Shown here in pieces: positions 16,119-24,998 of a stretch of 61,383 nucleotides of DNA. The notes beneath the pieces are model-generated. The model did not search any database, was not told the origin of the DNA, and saw only the letters and a list, made by a program, of their open reading frames with translations. The position numbers were made by a program, and so were the translations under genes. Every line of letters starts with the position of its first letter. Within the stretch, counting starts at the first letter, position 1. This stretch comes from Desulfobacula sp. (lineage in GTDB: Bacteria > Desulfobacterota > Desulfobacteria > Desulfobacterales > Desulfobacteraceae). The stretch lies in the NCBI RefSeq assembly GCF_030145145.1, contig NZ_JAQYWD010000041.1:1-61383 (forward strand), given 5' to 3'.

Positions 16119-17579
16119 ATGGGTGATTTTATCGTTATGGGGGCGTGGAATACAAAAAAGCAGGAACTTGATTACATCTGCAAGGAACTTAAAAAAAGAT
16201 CACATAAAGCCATTAAACTTGACCTAGGCACGAACATACAATCTCATGATAGAGGGAAAGTCATTGATGAAACGATTGTAAAATGCAGGGAACAGCTAAA
16301 AGAAATTGTCACAAATAGACCGATCTCAGGAGCGATCTCAATCGGCGGCGGAACAGGTCTCTATATGGGGCTGAGTCTGATGGGGGATCTCCCCTTGTTT
16401 CTGCCCAAGGTTATGATATCAACAATGATCGCCAATAGTCTCCACGTATTTGAATCCTATAAAGACATCGTGTACCTTCAAACCCCCTTTGACTTTGCTG
16501 GCGCCTTGAACCCGGCCGTAAAGGGAGTCCTTGAGGTGGGCACCGGCATTTTGGCTGCAATGCACTACAAAATGCCGGAATTTGATCGACCCGCTATTGC
16601 GATAACGAGCGTCGGCGCTTGTTTTGGTTATGTTGAAGCAGCAGATGAATTCTGGACAGATAAAGACTTCTATCTCGTGCCTTTCCATGGTACCGGAGAG
16701 GGCACGATGGCAATGGCGGAAATGATCCGTGAGGGCTACTTCGCAGGTGTCCTGGATGTGAGTCCCCACGATATTATGGATCATATCGGAGGTGGCGATT
16801 ATGGAAACATCACCGAAGACAGGGTTGCGTCATATTTTTCCATGGACGTTCCAACGATCATCTGTCCCGGCGGATTCGAGTCCATTACCGGGACTAATAA
16901 ACGTTATGACCCGGACGCTCCTTTTTTTAAAGGAAGAAAGCACGTCAATCATGACTTTAGATGGGGCGCCATGTCCAAAAAAGAGGAAGTCATAAAAGCA
17001 ACGGAATGGATTGGCAATATTTACAAAAAGACAAATCCAAAAAACACAAAGTTTTTAATTCCTTTAGATGCATGGTCTTATTTTGGCAAAAAAGGTGGAG
17101 ATTACTATGATCCCGAAATGAACCCGGCATTCATAAACTGTCTAAAGACATTTGTAAAAGAAGACTCAATTGTCGAAGTTGATATGGACATTAATGACCC
17201 CGCCTTTGGGACGCTGGCTTCTGAACATTTATATGAATTAATTAAAAATCAACCCGGTGGGTTGTGGCTGTCCCCATTGGTGATGGAAAATGTTTTGCTG
17301 GAGCATTCACATGTTAGTGAGGCAGTAGTCGTTACAGAGGGGAACGAGTCTGGTCTGGATAAACCGGTCGCTTTTGTTGTACTTAAAGATGGCCATAAGC
17401 CCACACCAGATTTGGAAAAAGAAGTATCAGACTTTGTACGGAGTAGAACAAATCACGCCAAATACCCTCAAAGAATCAATTTTGTAGATGAATTGCCGAG
17501 AACAGTCACCGGTAAGGTTCAGCGCTATAAGTTGCGGGATAAACTGACGCATGAAACGGAAAGCCAGGCAGTGAAATAA
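16119..17579 (+). CDS. Tm-1-like (UPF0261) domain fused to an acyl-CoA ligase C-terminal lid domain
   Basis: 486 residues. Residues 1 to about 375 are Tm-1-like: IVMGAWNTKKQELDYICKEL at the start, AISIGGGTGLYMGLSLMGDL and LPKVMISTMIA. From residue 378 the protein becomes an AMP-ligase lid domain: GGLWLSPLVMENVLLEH, AFVVLKDG, KYP and the catalytic-lysine motif TGKVQRYKLR (Lys466). Hand alignment to the lid of the ligase at 702 gives 45 identities in 96 ungapped positions. The ligase N-domain, including the P-loop, is absent, and the junction falls at the hinge. No frameshift or stop is visible, and the RBS is good (ACAGGAGGCG). Compared with the paralogue at 12858 the Tm-1 part is shortened near the N-terminus. 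Function unknown; possibly it uses its own ATP site in an acyl- or aminoacyl-type activation. Confidence 0.85.
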   Translation: MGDFIVMGAWNTKKQELDYICKELKKRSHKAIKLDLGTNIQSHDRGKVIDETIVKCREQLKEIVTNRPISGAISIGGGTGLYMGLSLMGDLPLFLPKVMISTMIANSLHVFESYKDIVYLQTPFDFAGALNPAVKGVLEVGTGILAAMHYKMPEFDRPAIAITSVGACFGYVEAADEFWTDKDFYLVPFHGTGEGTMAMAEMIREGYFAGVLDVSPHDIMDHIGGGDYGNITEDRVASYFSMDVPTIICPGGFESITGTNKRYDPDAPFFKGRKHVNHDFRWGAMSKKEEVIKATEWIGNIYKKTNPKNTKFLIPLDAWSYFGKKGGDYYDPEMNPAFINCLKTFVKEDSIVEVDMDINDPAFGTLASEHLYELIKNQPGGLWLSPLVMENVLLEHSHVSEAVVVTEGNESGLDKPVAFVVLKDGHKPTPDLEKEVSDFVRSRTNHAKYPQRINFVDELPRTVTGKVQRYKLRDKLTHETESQAVK

Positions 17580-17628
17580 TCTTGCAACTGACATAAAAGC
17601 GCAGATTACTACGATCCGGATTGGGTCT

Positions 17629-17656
17629 AATACCCCGCTGATTGAAGCGGGGTATT
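17629..17656. terminator. Strong hairpin after the fusion gene
   Basis: AATACCCCGCT (17629-17639) pairs perfectly with 17646-17656 across a 6-base loop. It lies 50 bases after the fusion gene stop and likely ends or attenuates the operon, though the run after it is AATTC rather than U-rich. Confidence 0.6.
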
Positions 17657-17858
17657 AATTCTGCATCAGAAAAAAATAATGGTTAGCATTTTCAAAAATA
17701 ACCGAATAAAAAAAATTTGAACGTACTTCACAACCGGTTTTCAAATTTGTTTCTATCCTTATTTTTTAAGCGCAACCATTGAAATGGTCTTATTTATAAT
17801 AAATTTTATACGTGTTGATATAAAAACAACAGGTTCCAATAGAGTAGGAGGAAAGGTT

Positions 17859-18206
17859 ATGAAAAAAGATTGTGAAATGTCACTTCAGGGATTACCAGTG
17901 GCAGGGGGAATTGCAGAGGGATTTGCCGCCGTCATTCAAAGACCTGCGGATCTCGGGATAGTCGACCGGAATACCATTCTGGTTTGCCCCTACCTATCCC
18001 CTGTTTATTTAACTGTATTTTCACTGATCCAGGGCATCGTTACTGAGAAAGGTGGTGTCATGTCCATCGCAGCTTCTATTGCAAGAGAGAATAACCTGCC
18101 TGCTGTGGCAGGGATTCTACATGGCGTGAATATTATTAATGAAGGGGACCTCCTCCGGATAAATGGAGCAGACGGGATAGTTCAAATCATTTCAAGGGCA
18201 GCCTAA
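17859..18206 (+). CDS. Stand-alone PEP-utilising mobile (swivelling) domain lacking the catalytic His
   Basis: 115 residues, essentially just the phosphohistidine swivelling domain of PEP synthase, PPDK and phenylphosphate synthase. Visible are GLPVAGGIAEGFAAVI, GIVTEKGG, IARENNLPAVAG and GDLLRINGADGIVQI. In active members the core reads GG-x-x-SH-AA; here it reads GGVMSIAASIARE, so the phosphorylated His is Ile. It therefore should not carry phosphate by the known mechanism. ATG at 17859 follows GTAGGAGG. It is separated from the fusion gene by 279 bases and a hairpin, so it may have its own promoter. A binding or regulatory role is possible; function is unknown. Confidence 0.78.
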   Translation: MKKDCEMSLQGLPVAGGIAEGFAAVIQRPADLGIVDRNTILVCPYLSPVYLTVFSLIQGIVTEKGGVMSIAASIARENNLPAVAGILHGVNIINEGDLLRINGADGIVQIISRAA

Positions 18207-19051
18207 GTATTTATCTAAACCAATAACAAAAATTTTCCATTAGGCAACTGCTCTGCCCTATTGCCTGCTAGACTATGGATGTATATTTCAAGAATGGAAC
18301 ATCCATTCAAATGCTTTATGGAGACGATAAAACTGCAGAAAACTACTCTCTTGAGAAACGACCTGTATTCATAGTCCTGGGTCATATATTGTAATCTGAT
18401 TGTTCAAGACTTAACCCTTTTCCAGCAAAAGATATTGAATCAGGTTTTCTATGAAAAATTATGAAAATAAGCTCTTGACCCATGAGGAGATCAAAAGTAG
18501 TCATGACTGATCAAGAAGCATTAAATTTACTTTTAGATGCACTTCGAGATGCTGGCATCCCTGAATAAAAAGCATTAAGATCACAGTGGCTGAAAGGCTT
18601 TCTTCCGGCATGAAGCAAGGCTGGCGTTTCACACTCATACTTTAGGGCGAGCCTTAGAAAAACCAGTCCTGTTTTTATGACTCCAAAAATTACAAATAAC
18701 ATGAATCTGGATTCTTCAAATATTCAAAAGGTATCCTTAAAATTTTTAGCAAGTAATTTTTTGAGTGCAATCCAGAAGAAGGCGATAACGTGTTAGATTC
18801 ACAGATAGTCCGGAGAAAGGTTCGTTTTTGTAATGTCTATACTATAATTAAAGACTGGGTAGCCCAAATCATATTTTAAAAATTCAGGGGTTTACCTAAT
18901 TGACAAACTACTTCAGCTTTACTAAGTGATTGTAAGAAATCAAAAATCCATGACAAAACCAGACCTTATAGAAGTGGGGATGGAAAGCCACGGGTCTGAA
19001 TGACAACCGGGTTACAGAATAGGTGATCCATTTTTTTATTGAGGAGGTTCT
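18207..19051. other. Long non-coding stretch
   Basis: About 845 bases without a convincing gene. A 21-codon frame at 18503-18568, preceded by GAGGAG, begins MTDQEALNLLLDALRDAG and stops; in-frame sequence beyond the stop still looks weakly protein-like, so this may be a decayed gene. Nothing else recognisable. Confidence 0.4.
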
Positions 19052-20122
19052 ATGAAAAAAGTCGTATTGATGATGATTTTCATTGTCGGGATAATCGTCT
19101 CTGTATCTGTCGTCTGGGCAGAAGCTGTTGGGGATGTGAACGGTGATGGTGTTGTTGGAATGCCAGAGGCCATTAGTGCGCTGCAAGTTTCGACCGGAAC
19201 CAGGAGTGCGTTATCAACAAACATCCCCACGTATAATTTCAGTGAATATTTTAATATTGATGGCGCTGAATACCTTTACCATGAAGTCTGGACCTCCAAA
19301 AGTAATGATGGAACATACAATAGTTCAGAATCTGATTATTTCGTGAAGACCACAACAGAATCGACAGGCGAACAGATAACCTATGTTCAGGACTGGGGAG
19401 ATTGGGTATACTATTTTTCCGTTATTAACTCAGTGATCGTTAAGATAAAAGAGGAAAATTTTTACCAAAACCCACCGACCATAACAACATACTCCCCACC
19501 ATATGCAATAGGCAGCACCCAAATGAAAGTGGGAGATGCCTTTACGACTGCTTTCGCCACAAATAATAGCAACCCTCCCGTTATCCGGGAATATACGTTT
19601 TTAGGTCTTGAAGACGTCGCTACGCCAGCTGGAACCTTTCAAGGTTGTTTAAAAATACGCAGGGTCCGTAGCGATCGATCCGGGATTTCATTGTACTATT
19701 ATGCAAAAAATGTTGGAGTGGTAAAAGAAATCTATTGCTATGAAGATAACGGTGGTATTTACGAATTGACAGCTGCAAATATTGACGGGACAACTTATGG
19801 TGGAGAACTCACAAGCTGCACAGGGACCTTTACCGATTCCAGTACCCAGGCGACAGGACACTTCCGTCTTGGGTATGTATATGCCGGTACCAAATATGAA
19901 GGCCACCTTACTGTATTTTCTTCCCCCTACTCCGAGCAGTATGATATAACATCGCAGGATGGGATTACATTTACCTGTCCCTACCCAGATCCAAATTTTC
20001 CCGGAAGCTTTGGTAGCCTTACGATACAAAACGGCATCATCAGCGGAACAGTTGACGGGTGGGATCAGGGAGTACAATATATTTTAAATGGTACTTGCGG
20101 CACCGATAAACAAAACAAATAA
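19052..20122 (+). CDS. Exported protein with a dockerin-like calcium-binding loop
   Basis: 356 residues. An N-terminal signal peptide (about 1-23, ending VVWAEA) is followed at once by GDVNGDGVVGMPEAISALQ, a D-x-N-x-D-G loop plus helix like half a dockerin or EF-hand. The rest is beta-rich and repetitive in Gly, Thr, Ser and Tyr, with no family I recognise. Proteins with this arrangement recur in deltaproteobacteria as secreted or surface proteins. GAGGAGG precedes the ATG. Single gene with large gaps on both sides; role unknown. Confidence 0.75.
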   Translation: MKKVVLMMIFIVGIIVSVSVVWAEAVGDVNGDGVVGMPEAISALQVSTGTRSALSTNIPTYNFSEYFNIDGAEYLYHEVWTSKSNDGTYNSSESDYFVKTTTESTGEQITYVQDWGDWVYYFSVINSVIVKIKEENFYQNPPTITTYSPPYAIGSTQMKVGDAFTTAFATNNSNPPVIREYTFLGLEDVATPAGTFQGCLKIRRVRSDRSGISLYYYAKNVGVVKEIYCYEDNGGIYELTAANIDGTTYGGELTSCTGTFTDSSTQATGHFRLGYVYAGTKYEGHLTVFSSPYSEQYDITSQDGITFTCPYPDPNFPGSFGSLTIQNGIISGTVDGWDQGVQYILNGTCGTDKQNK

Positions 20123-20603
20123 AACCGATCACGAATTCCTACCAGCTTCATTCTTTTTGTTGGGCCGCCCTTTTTATATTTCAATTTGTTGGAGCTGTTG
20201 TCTTAATGCTGATGATGAAATTACTTTCCCGGCCGAATAGGCTTCTGCTTTATCAGGGTAAATGTCCCATTTCATGACTTGAAGTACCAGGATAATTCTC
20301 CTTTCTTTTTTTAAAATCAAAAAAAGGCGCCCCTACAAAGAAGTATACAGATCTGAACATTATCAAAAAGAGTATAGTATCAGTACGAAATGATTTGAAA
20401 TTCTGATAACCGAATTAATCATCAGAGTTTCGAATTAGCGTAAAGAAATATTCAATTATATTTAACCAAACATAATAAATTAAACCACGCCCCCCCCTTA
20501 TTGGCGATATCGTTGAATCGGAAAAATTCTGCCACATGATATAAAAAGTGGCTTAACTGGTGCCCAAAATATCGGGAAGGATCAAATTCCAAATTTCATT
20601 TAC
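20123..20603. other. Convergent intergenic region
   Basis: About 480 bases between the exported-protein gene and the - strand TRAP operon. AT-rich; a CTTTTTTT-type imperfect hairpin occurs near 20300-20325 and a C8 run near 20490. No gene seen. Terminators for both flanking transcripts are expected here. Confidence 0.4.
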
Positions 20604-21902
20604 TTAATTAATCCCCAGGATAAGCCGTGGCAGCCACAAAGAGACAGAAGGAAAGTAGGTTGTCAAGATCAATGTGGGGATCCAGCCAAAAGTGATCATG
20701 GCCATTGCCGGCCTCATCATTTTGTTGATAGGCGCATCGTTGATACTGCTGCTGATATATAGAAGCGGGGCACAGGGAGGGGTGATATTTCCCATACCCA
20801 GGTTAACGCCCATGATGGCTGCCAATTGAACAGGACTTACGCCTATTTTTATAGCGATGGGTATGAGGATAGGGGTGCAGAGCAAAATGGCACTGATGTC
20901 GTCCATTACCATTCCCATGACCACCAGGAAACAATTTATCATTAAAAGCATCACAAGCTTGTCTGACGAGACTGCCTGCATGAGTCTCAAAAGCTGTCCT
21001 GGTAAATCCTCCATGGTAAAAAAACGGCTGATAATGGCCACGGACAGCATCATGATGATAATTGCACCCGTGGTCATGGCAGATTCGGCAAAACCTTCGA
21101 ATAGACCTTTAAGAGTGAGTCCTTTATATATGAAAAACCCTACCGGAATCGCGTAAAGAATCGAAACTGCTGCAGCCTCGGTGGGAGTAAAAGCACCGCT
21201 GTAAATACCCCCGAGAACTAATACAGGCAGAAGAAGAGCCGGTATGGCTCTAAAAAAATTAGGCACGAAATCTTTCCTGGCCTTTACCGCTTCTTCTTTG
21301 CTTATAACTTTGATGTTTTTATCATTTCGGAGTAAAAAAATATTAATAACAGAAAGCAGAATCGTCAGTATTATTCCCGGGATTATTGTCGCTAAAAAGC
21401 AGGCCAGAACAGACTGACCGCCAACCCAGGAGTAAATGATCATGATCCCACTGGGTGGGATTAGCAACCCAAGAACAGATGCGTTAGCCATCAAAGAGGC
21501 TGAATACGCTTTGGAAAAACCATTTTGCGCCAGCTTTGGAAACATTATGGAGCCAATACAGGAAAGCGTTGCCGCTGCGCTCCCGGTAATAGAACCAAAT
21601 ACGGCGCAAGACAAGATTGTCACAACACCCATTCCTCCTCTTATCCTTCCGACTAGTGAACTTATCAAATCGGTCAGCTTATCACCGATATTACCACGTT
21701 CGATGAGGCTACCCGCCATTATAAATAGTGGCACGGCGAAGATAACAACGGCGCTGACCTTGCTCACACCGTAAGGCAGCATAAAATCGGGTGTATAGAC
21801 TCCGTCAATCAGAAAAACACTACACGCGGCAAGAAAGGCGAACCCTGTGGGAACGCCGCTGAGCATGGTAATGAAAAGAATTGCAAGAGAAAGATAAATC
21901 AT
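20604..21902 (-). CDS. TRAP transporter large permease (DctM)
   Basis: 432 residues, the standard size, with about 12 hydrophobic segments. Typical family segments include LSGVPTGFAF, FVPLF-type AVPLFIMAGSLIERG, TGSAAATLSCIGSIM and TPTEAAAVSILYAIPVG. It forms the sodium-driven channel subunit that takes substrate from the DctP protein. The gene starts 2 bases after the small-permease stop and ends the operon. Substrate is probably an organic acid, as in most TRAP systems, but cannot be read from this subunit. Confidence 0.92.
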   Translation of the reverse strand: MIYLSLAILFITMLSGVPTGFAFLAACSVFLIDGVYTPDFMLPYGVSKVSAVVIFAVPLFIMAGSLIERGNIGDKLTDLISSLVGRIRGGMGVVTILSCAVFGSITGSAAATLSCIGSIMFPKLAQNGFSKAYSASLMANASVLGLLIPPSGIMIIYSWVGGQSVLACFLATIIPGIILTILLSVINIFLLRNDKNIKVISKEEAVKARKDFVPNFFRAIPALLLPVLVLGGIYSGAFTPTEAAAVSILYAIPVGFFIYKGLTLKGLFEGFAESAMTTGAIIIMMLSVAIISRFFTMEDLPGQLLRLMQAVSSDKLVMLLMINCFLVVMGMVMDDISAILLCTPILIPIAIKIGVSPVQLAAIMGVNLGMGNITPPCAPLLYISSSINDAPINKMMRPAMAMITFGWIPTLILTTYFPSVSLWLPRLILGIN

Positions 21903-21904
21903 TT

Positions 21905-22411
21905 TTATGCTCCTGTTTTGGTAGTGATCAAAGTTACTACCCGTCCTTGAATTGCTTCAACCAGATCTCTGACACAATAAAGTGTCATTAGGAGAAAACC
22001 CACTACCACTGCCGCGTAATTAATGAGCGTGGGAATTTTCCAGACACTTGATTTTGGTGAATTTTCCAGGGCAAAACCGATCATATCAAAACTCCACCAG
22101 GCATAAAAAGTGCAAACCGCCATGGTGATAAATGCACTCGTAATCTTAAGTGCTTTTTTAATTGTCAGACTTTTTATCATTACATCCAAAAAATTAACGG
22201 TTACCTGTTTCCGGGTGGCGCTTGCATAGGCAGTTCCGATAAAATAAAGCCAAAAAGCTAAAACCAGTTCCAACTCTTCGATACCATAGAGATCTGTTTC
22301 AAGAAAATATCTTAGGAAAACTGTAATATTTATAAGTGCTGCTATTGTCAGTCCGCACAGGACAACAGTAGCTCGTTCAAAGATCAGTAAAGCGGAAAAT
22401 ATTTTTTTCAT
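21905..22411 (-). CDS. TRAP transporter small permease (DctQ)
   Basis: 168 residues with four hydrophobic segments, as expected for DctQ. The stretch YGIEELELVLAFWLYFIGTA followed by ASATRKQVTVNFLDV is characteristic. It bridges DctM and the binding protein in the inner membrane. It lies between dctP (82-base gap) and dctM (2-base gap). Confidence 0.88.
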   Translation of the reverse strand: MKKIFSALLIFERATVVLCGLTIAALINITVFLRYFLETDLYGIEELELVLAFWLYFIGTAYASATRKQVTVNFLDVMIKSLTIKKALKITSAFITMAVCTFYAWWSFDMIGFALENSPKSSVWKIPTLINYAAVVVGFLLMTLYCVRDLVEAIQGRVVTLITTKTGA

Positions 22412-22493
22412 ATTTTAACACCTAAATCATACTTTAGAGTAAAGATAGAGGAGGGGGTATTCTCCCCTATCTGCGTTACCTTACCCTTATCAA

Positions 22494-23501
22494 TTACTTG
22501 ATCCCTAAGTTTTCTTTAAGCTCTTCAAAAAGGTCCTCACCAATCATTTTGGCCAATTTCGGCCAAGTGTTTTTACGGATATAGTCCGCCATCGGCGCCA
22601 GATCCTCAGCAGTATATGTGAATACCTGAACTCCGCCCTCGTCAGTCATTTTTTTCAAATATTCTGCATCGGCAGCTTCACAGGTTTCGAAAGCCTCCTT
22701 TTGAGCCGCTGCAACAGCAACTTCAAAAATTTTTTTCTGTTCGTCTGTCAACTTATTCCAAAATTTATTGCTCATGGCATACAGATGGGCTTCATTATAA
22801 ATATTGAGCTGGTAGTAGTATTTGATTGCATCCCGAAAAGCCAGGTAGTTGATAGTGGGTGTACCTCCGTACCAACCATCTGCTACCCCTGTCTGTAGCG
22901 CAGAATAAAGATCAGCCCATGGAACAGAAACTGTGTTGTAGCCCATACCCTCCATGATGGTTTTAGCTATTTCCATACCGGGAACCCTGATGAGGATGTT
23001 CTGTTTTGCTGTTGGGTCAAGGACTTTGGCCGGTTGCTTAGCCAATCCTAAACCACCTAATCCGTCGGTATCAAACCCTAACACCTTGATACCCTTGACA
23101 TTATTGATTTGTTCAAACTTAGTAAAGAGCCAGTTGCCTTTTGCATAGAAATCGATATTTTGTTTGTAATCGGTTGTCATAAAGGGGACATATAATATCT
23201 GCAGCTTCGGATCCAAGTGGCTGGGAACGCTGATGCACGCCATTTCAATAGAGCCCCTGATAAGTTCATCATAGACGGTTACATAGTCGCCAAGCTGATT
23301 AGAAAGGAAAACCCTGACATTTATCTCACCATTCGTCTTGTCGTTGATATATTTGGCAATATTTTGAATCCGAAGTGTCTCTGGATGATCCGGAGGTGTC
23401 ATGGCCGAAAATTTAACCGTCATTTTCGCAGAGGCAAGAGATATTGCGAATAGTGTGACCATAATTGTAAGAGAGATTACTTTTAAAAATTTTTTCCCCA
23501 T
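22494..23501 (-). CDS. TRAP transporter substrate-binding protein (DctP)
   Basis: 335 residues with a signal peptide (about 1-25, ending ISLASAKM). The periplasmic binding fold is shown by MTPPDHPETLRIQNIAKYI, ELIRGSIEMACISVPS, and the IRVPGMEIAK segment with the Arg that in this family salt-bridges a substrate carboxylate. WADLYSALQTGVADG is also typical. It therefore probably captures an organic acid and delivers it to DctQM. Lies 98 bases after the opine-dehydrogenase-like gene. Confidence 0.92.
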   Translation of the reverse strand: MGKKFLKVISLTIMVTLFAISLASAKMTVKFSAMTPPDHPETLRIQNIAKYINDKTNGEINVRVFLSNQLGDYVTVYDELIRGSIEMACISVPSHLDPKLQILYVPFMTTDYKQNIDFYAKGNWLFTKFEQINNVKGIKVLGFDTDGLGGLGLAKQPAKVLDPTAKQNILIRVPGMEIAKTIMEGMGYNTVSVPWADLYSALQTGVADGWYGGTPTINYLAFRDAIKYYYQLNIYNEAHLYAMSNKFWNKLTDEQKKIFEVAVAAAQKEAFETCEAADAEYLKKMTDEGGVQVFTYTAEDLAPMADYIRKNTWPKLAKMIGEDLFEELKENLGIK

Positions 23502-23599
23502 TTTACTTCTCCTCTTTAAGATGTTAAAAAAGCTTAAAAATTAATGATAATAATCTGGATAGTTGATCCTCTACCTGGAGATTAATAAAAAACTTAATT

Positions 23600-24706
23600 T
23601 TACTTCTCACCTGTTTCCAGATATTCCTTTATCTGATCTATGCTCATTCCATTAAAACCCAATTTTTCCATGGTCATTCCCTGTGTCCAGAAATCAGTGT
23701 CACAAACAGCACACTGGAGGTTAACGATGGATTTCATCATGGTACAGTCAACACCGAGCTTCTCTCCTATAGAAATGAGGGGAATGAATCCATAAGGAAC
23801 ATCTTCTTTGGCCAGACCAAAAACAAAACTTGCCGGATCGAAATTGAATGAATGATCCGCTTTGTTGCCTTTTATGGCTTCGTATATGGTATCGCCCACT
23901 GCTCCCATGTGGCCGTACATTTCAGTTTGGACTTCCAGTATCGACTTGGTTTCAACCTTTGCCGCCTCTGCCACGGCCAGTCGTTCTTTGTCTATCGCTT
24001 CTGCAACCTTACATACCCTTGGGGTAGCCCCGTCTCGATAAAAATAATACGGTTTTTCATTCAGGTTTTCAATCTGACCGGTGTTGAGCAGAGCAATCGG
24101 CCCATGAACCATGTGGTTAAAATTATTGAAATGAATTTCAAAAAATTGTTTTGCGGCCACGAACTGAGGATAAATTGGCTTAAGTTTGGCCAGAACCGCT
24201 TCTGTCTTGTTTGACGGCATCGCACAGAAAAGCATCTTTTGCTTTACAGCATCCACGGTTGCTTCTGCAGGACCGGTTTTCCGGCATAAATAAACATGAA
24301 GGCTGGTTTCTGCTAAAGTCACCTTCTTTTTATGCTTTTTAAGCAATTGTTGAAAGCGAATGGAAGCCCAATAGCCTGTGTTGAAAACCATTATCTGTCC
24401 ATCTTCAAGATGAGGTGTAATAACTTCCATAAACGCCTCGTGCCCAAAGCACGGCAGGGCGAACATGATAAGTTCCACTCCTTTAAAAGCAATCGATGGA
24501 TCACTTGTCACTTCGGCAAGCGCGGCAAAACCATTTTTGCCACTTTGGGATGGCCCATTTAGGATAATACCCCCTTGTTCTTTTATAGGAATAAGATTTG
24601 CCTCAAACTTGGATAATTCAAACATATTGACCTCATGTCCCATAAAGGCCATATCTGCAGCCATTCCCATTGCGCTATTGCCTGCTCCGCATACTGTTAT
24701 TTTCAT
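23600..24706 (-). CDS. NAD(P)-dependent opine/octopine dehydrogenase-like protein
   Basis: 368 residues. N-terminal Rossmann motif GAGNSAMGMAADMAFMGHEV; C-terminal NAD/NADP octopine-nopaline dehydrogenase domain with NNFNHMVHGPIALLN, where the His is a catalytic candidate. Family members interconvert opines (N-carboxyalkyl amino acids) with a 2-oxo acid and an amine, reductively or oxidatively. Being first in the operon with a DctPQM importer suggests catabolism of an imported carboxylate or opine. Palindromes in its upstream region suggest control by the neighbouring GntR regulator. Confidence 0.8.
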   Translation of the reverse strand: MKITVCGAGNSAMGMAADMAFMGHEVNMFELSKFEANLIPIKEQGGIILNGPSQSGKNGFAALAEVTSDPSIAFKGVELIMFALPCFGHEAFMEVITPHLEDGQIMVFNTGYWASIRFQQLLKKHKKKVTLAETSLHVYLCRKTGPAEATVDAVKQKMLFCAMPSNKTEAVLAKLKPIYPQFVAAKQFFEIHFNNFNHMVHGPIALLNTGQIENLNEKPYYFYRDGATPRVCKVAEAIDKERLAVAEAAKVETKSILEVQTEMYGHMGAVGDTIYEAIKGNKADHSFNFDPASFVFGLAKEDVPYGFIPLISIGEKLGVDCTMMKSIVNLQCAVCDTDFWTQGMTMEKLGFNGMSIDQIKEYLETGEK

Positions 24707-24798
24707 GCATATACCTCATCATTATTTAATTGACCCAACCAAGTTCTTTTTTGCCTGGTTTGGGTCTTAACCAAACTATATTTAAAGAAACCATTTAA

Positions 24799-24817
24799 TG
24801 GTTCATCCAATGAACCA
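24799..24817. promoter_or_regulatory. Perfect 8+3+8 palindrome, likely GntR operator
   Basis: TGGTTCAT-CCA-ATGAACCA lies 92-110 bases upstream of the opine-dehydrogenase start. Size and TGGT..ACCA ends fit sites of FCD-type GntR regulators, one of which is encoded next door. Confidence 0.6.
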
Positions 24818-24946
24818 GGATTAAATCAAATCAAAATGCAAGTCAAGCAAAAAAATAAAAGTGATAGCGAAGAATAAGATTTTCGAATTCAAATTTTAGA
24901 ATTAATATGGGTGCTGCCTCATCTTAGTCAGTGAAGCAGATTGATT

Positions 24947-24957
24947 TTGGTAACCAA
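24947..24957. promoter_or_regulatory. Short palindrome, possible second GntR site
   Basis: TTGGT-A-ACCAA is a perfect 11-base palindrome between the gntR stop and the opine-dehydrogenase promoter region. It shares TGGT/ACCA ends with the site at 24799. Confidence 0.4.
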
Positions 24958-24998
24958 TAGACCATATACAAACCTATCTCAGGGGATATTTGGTCCAA

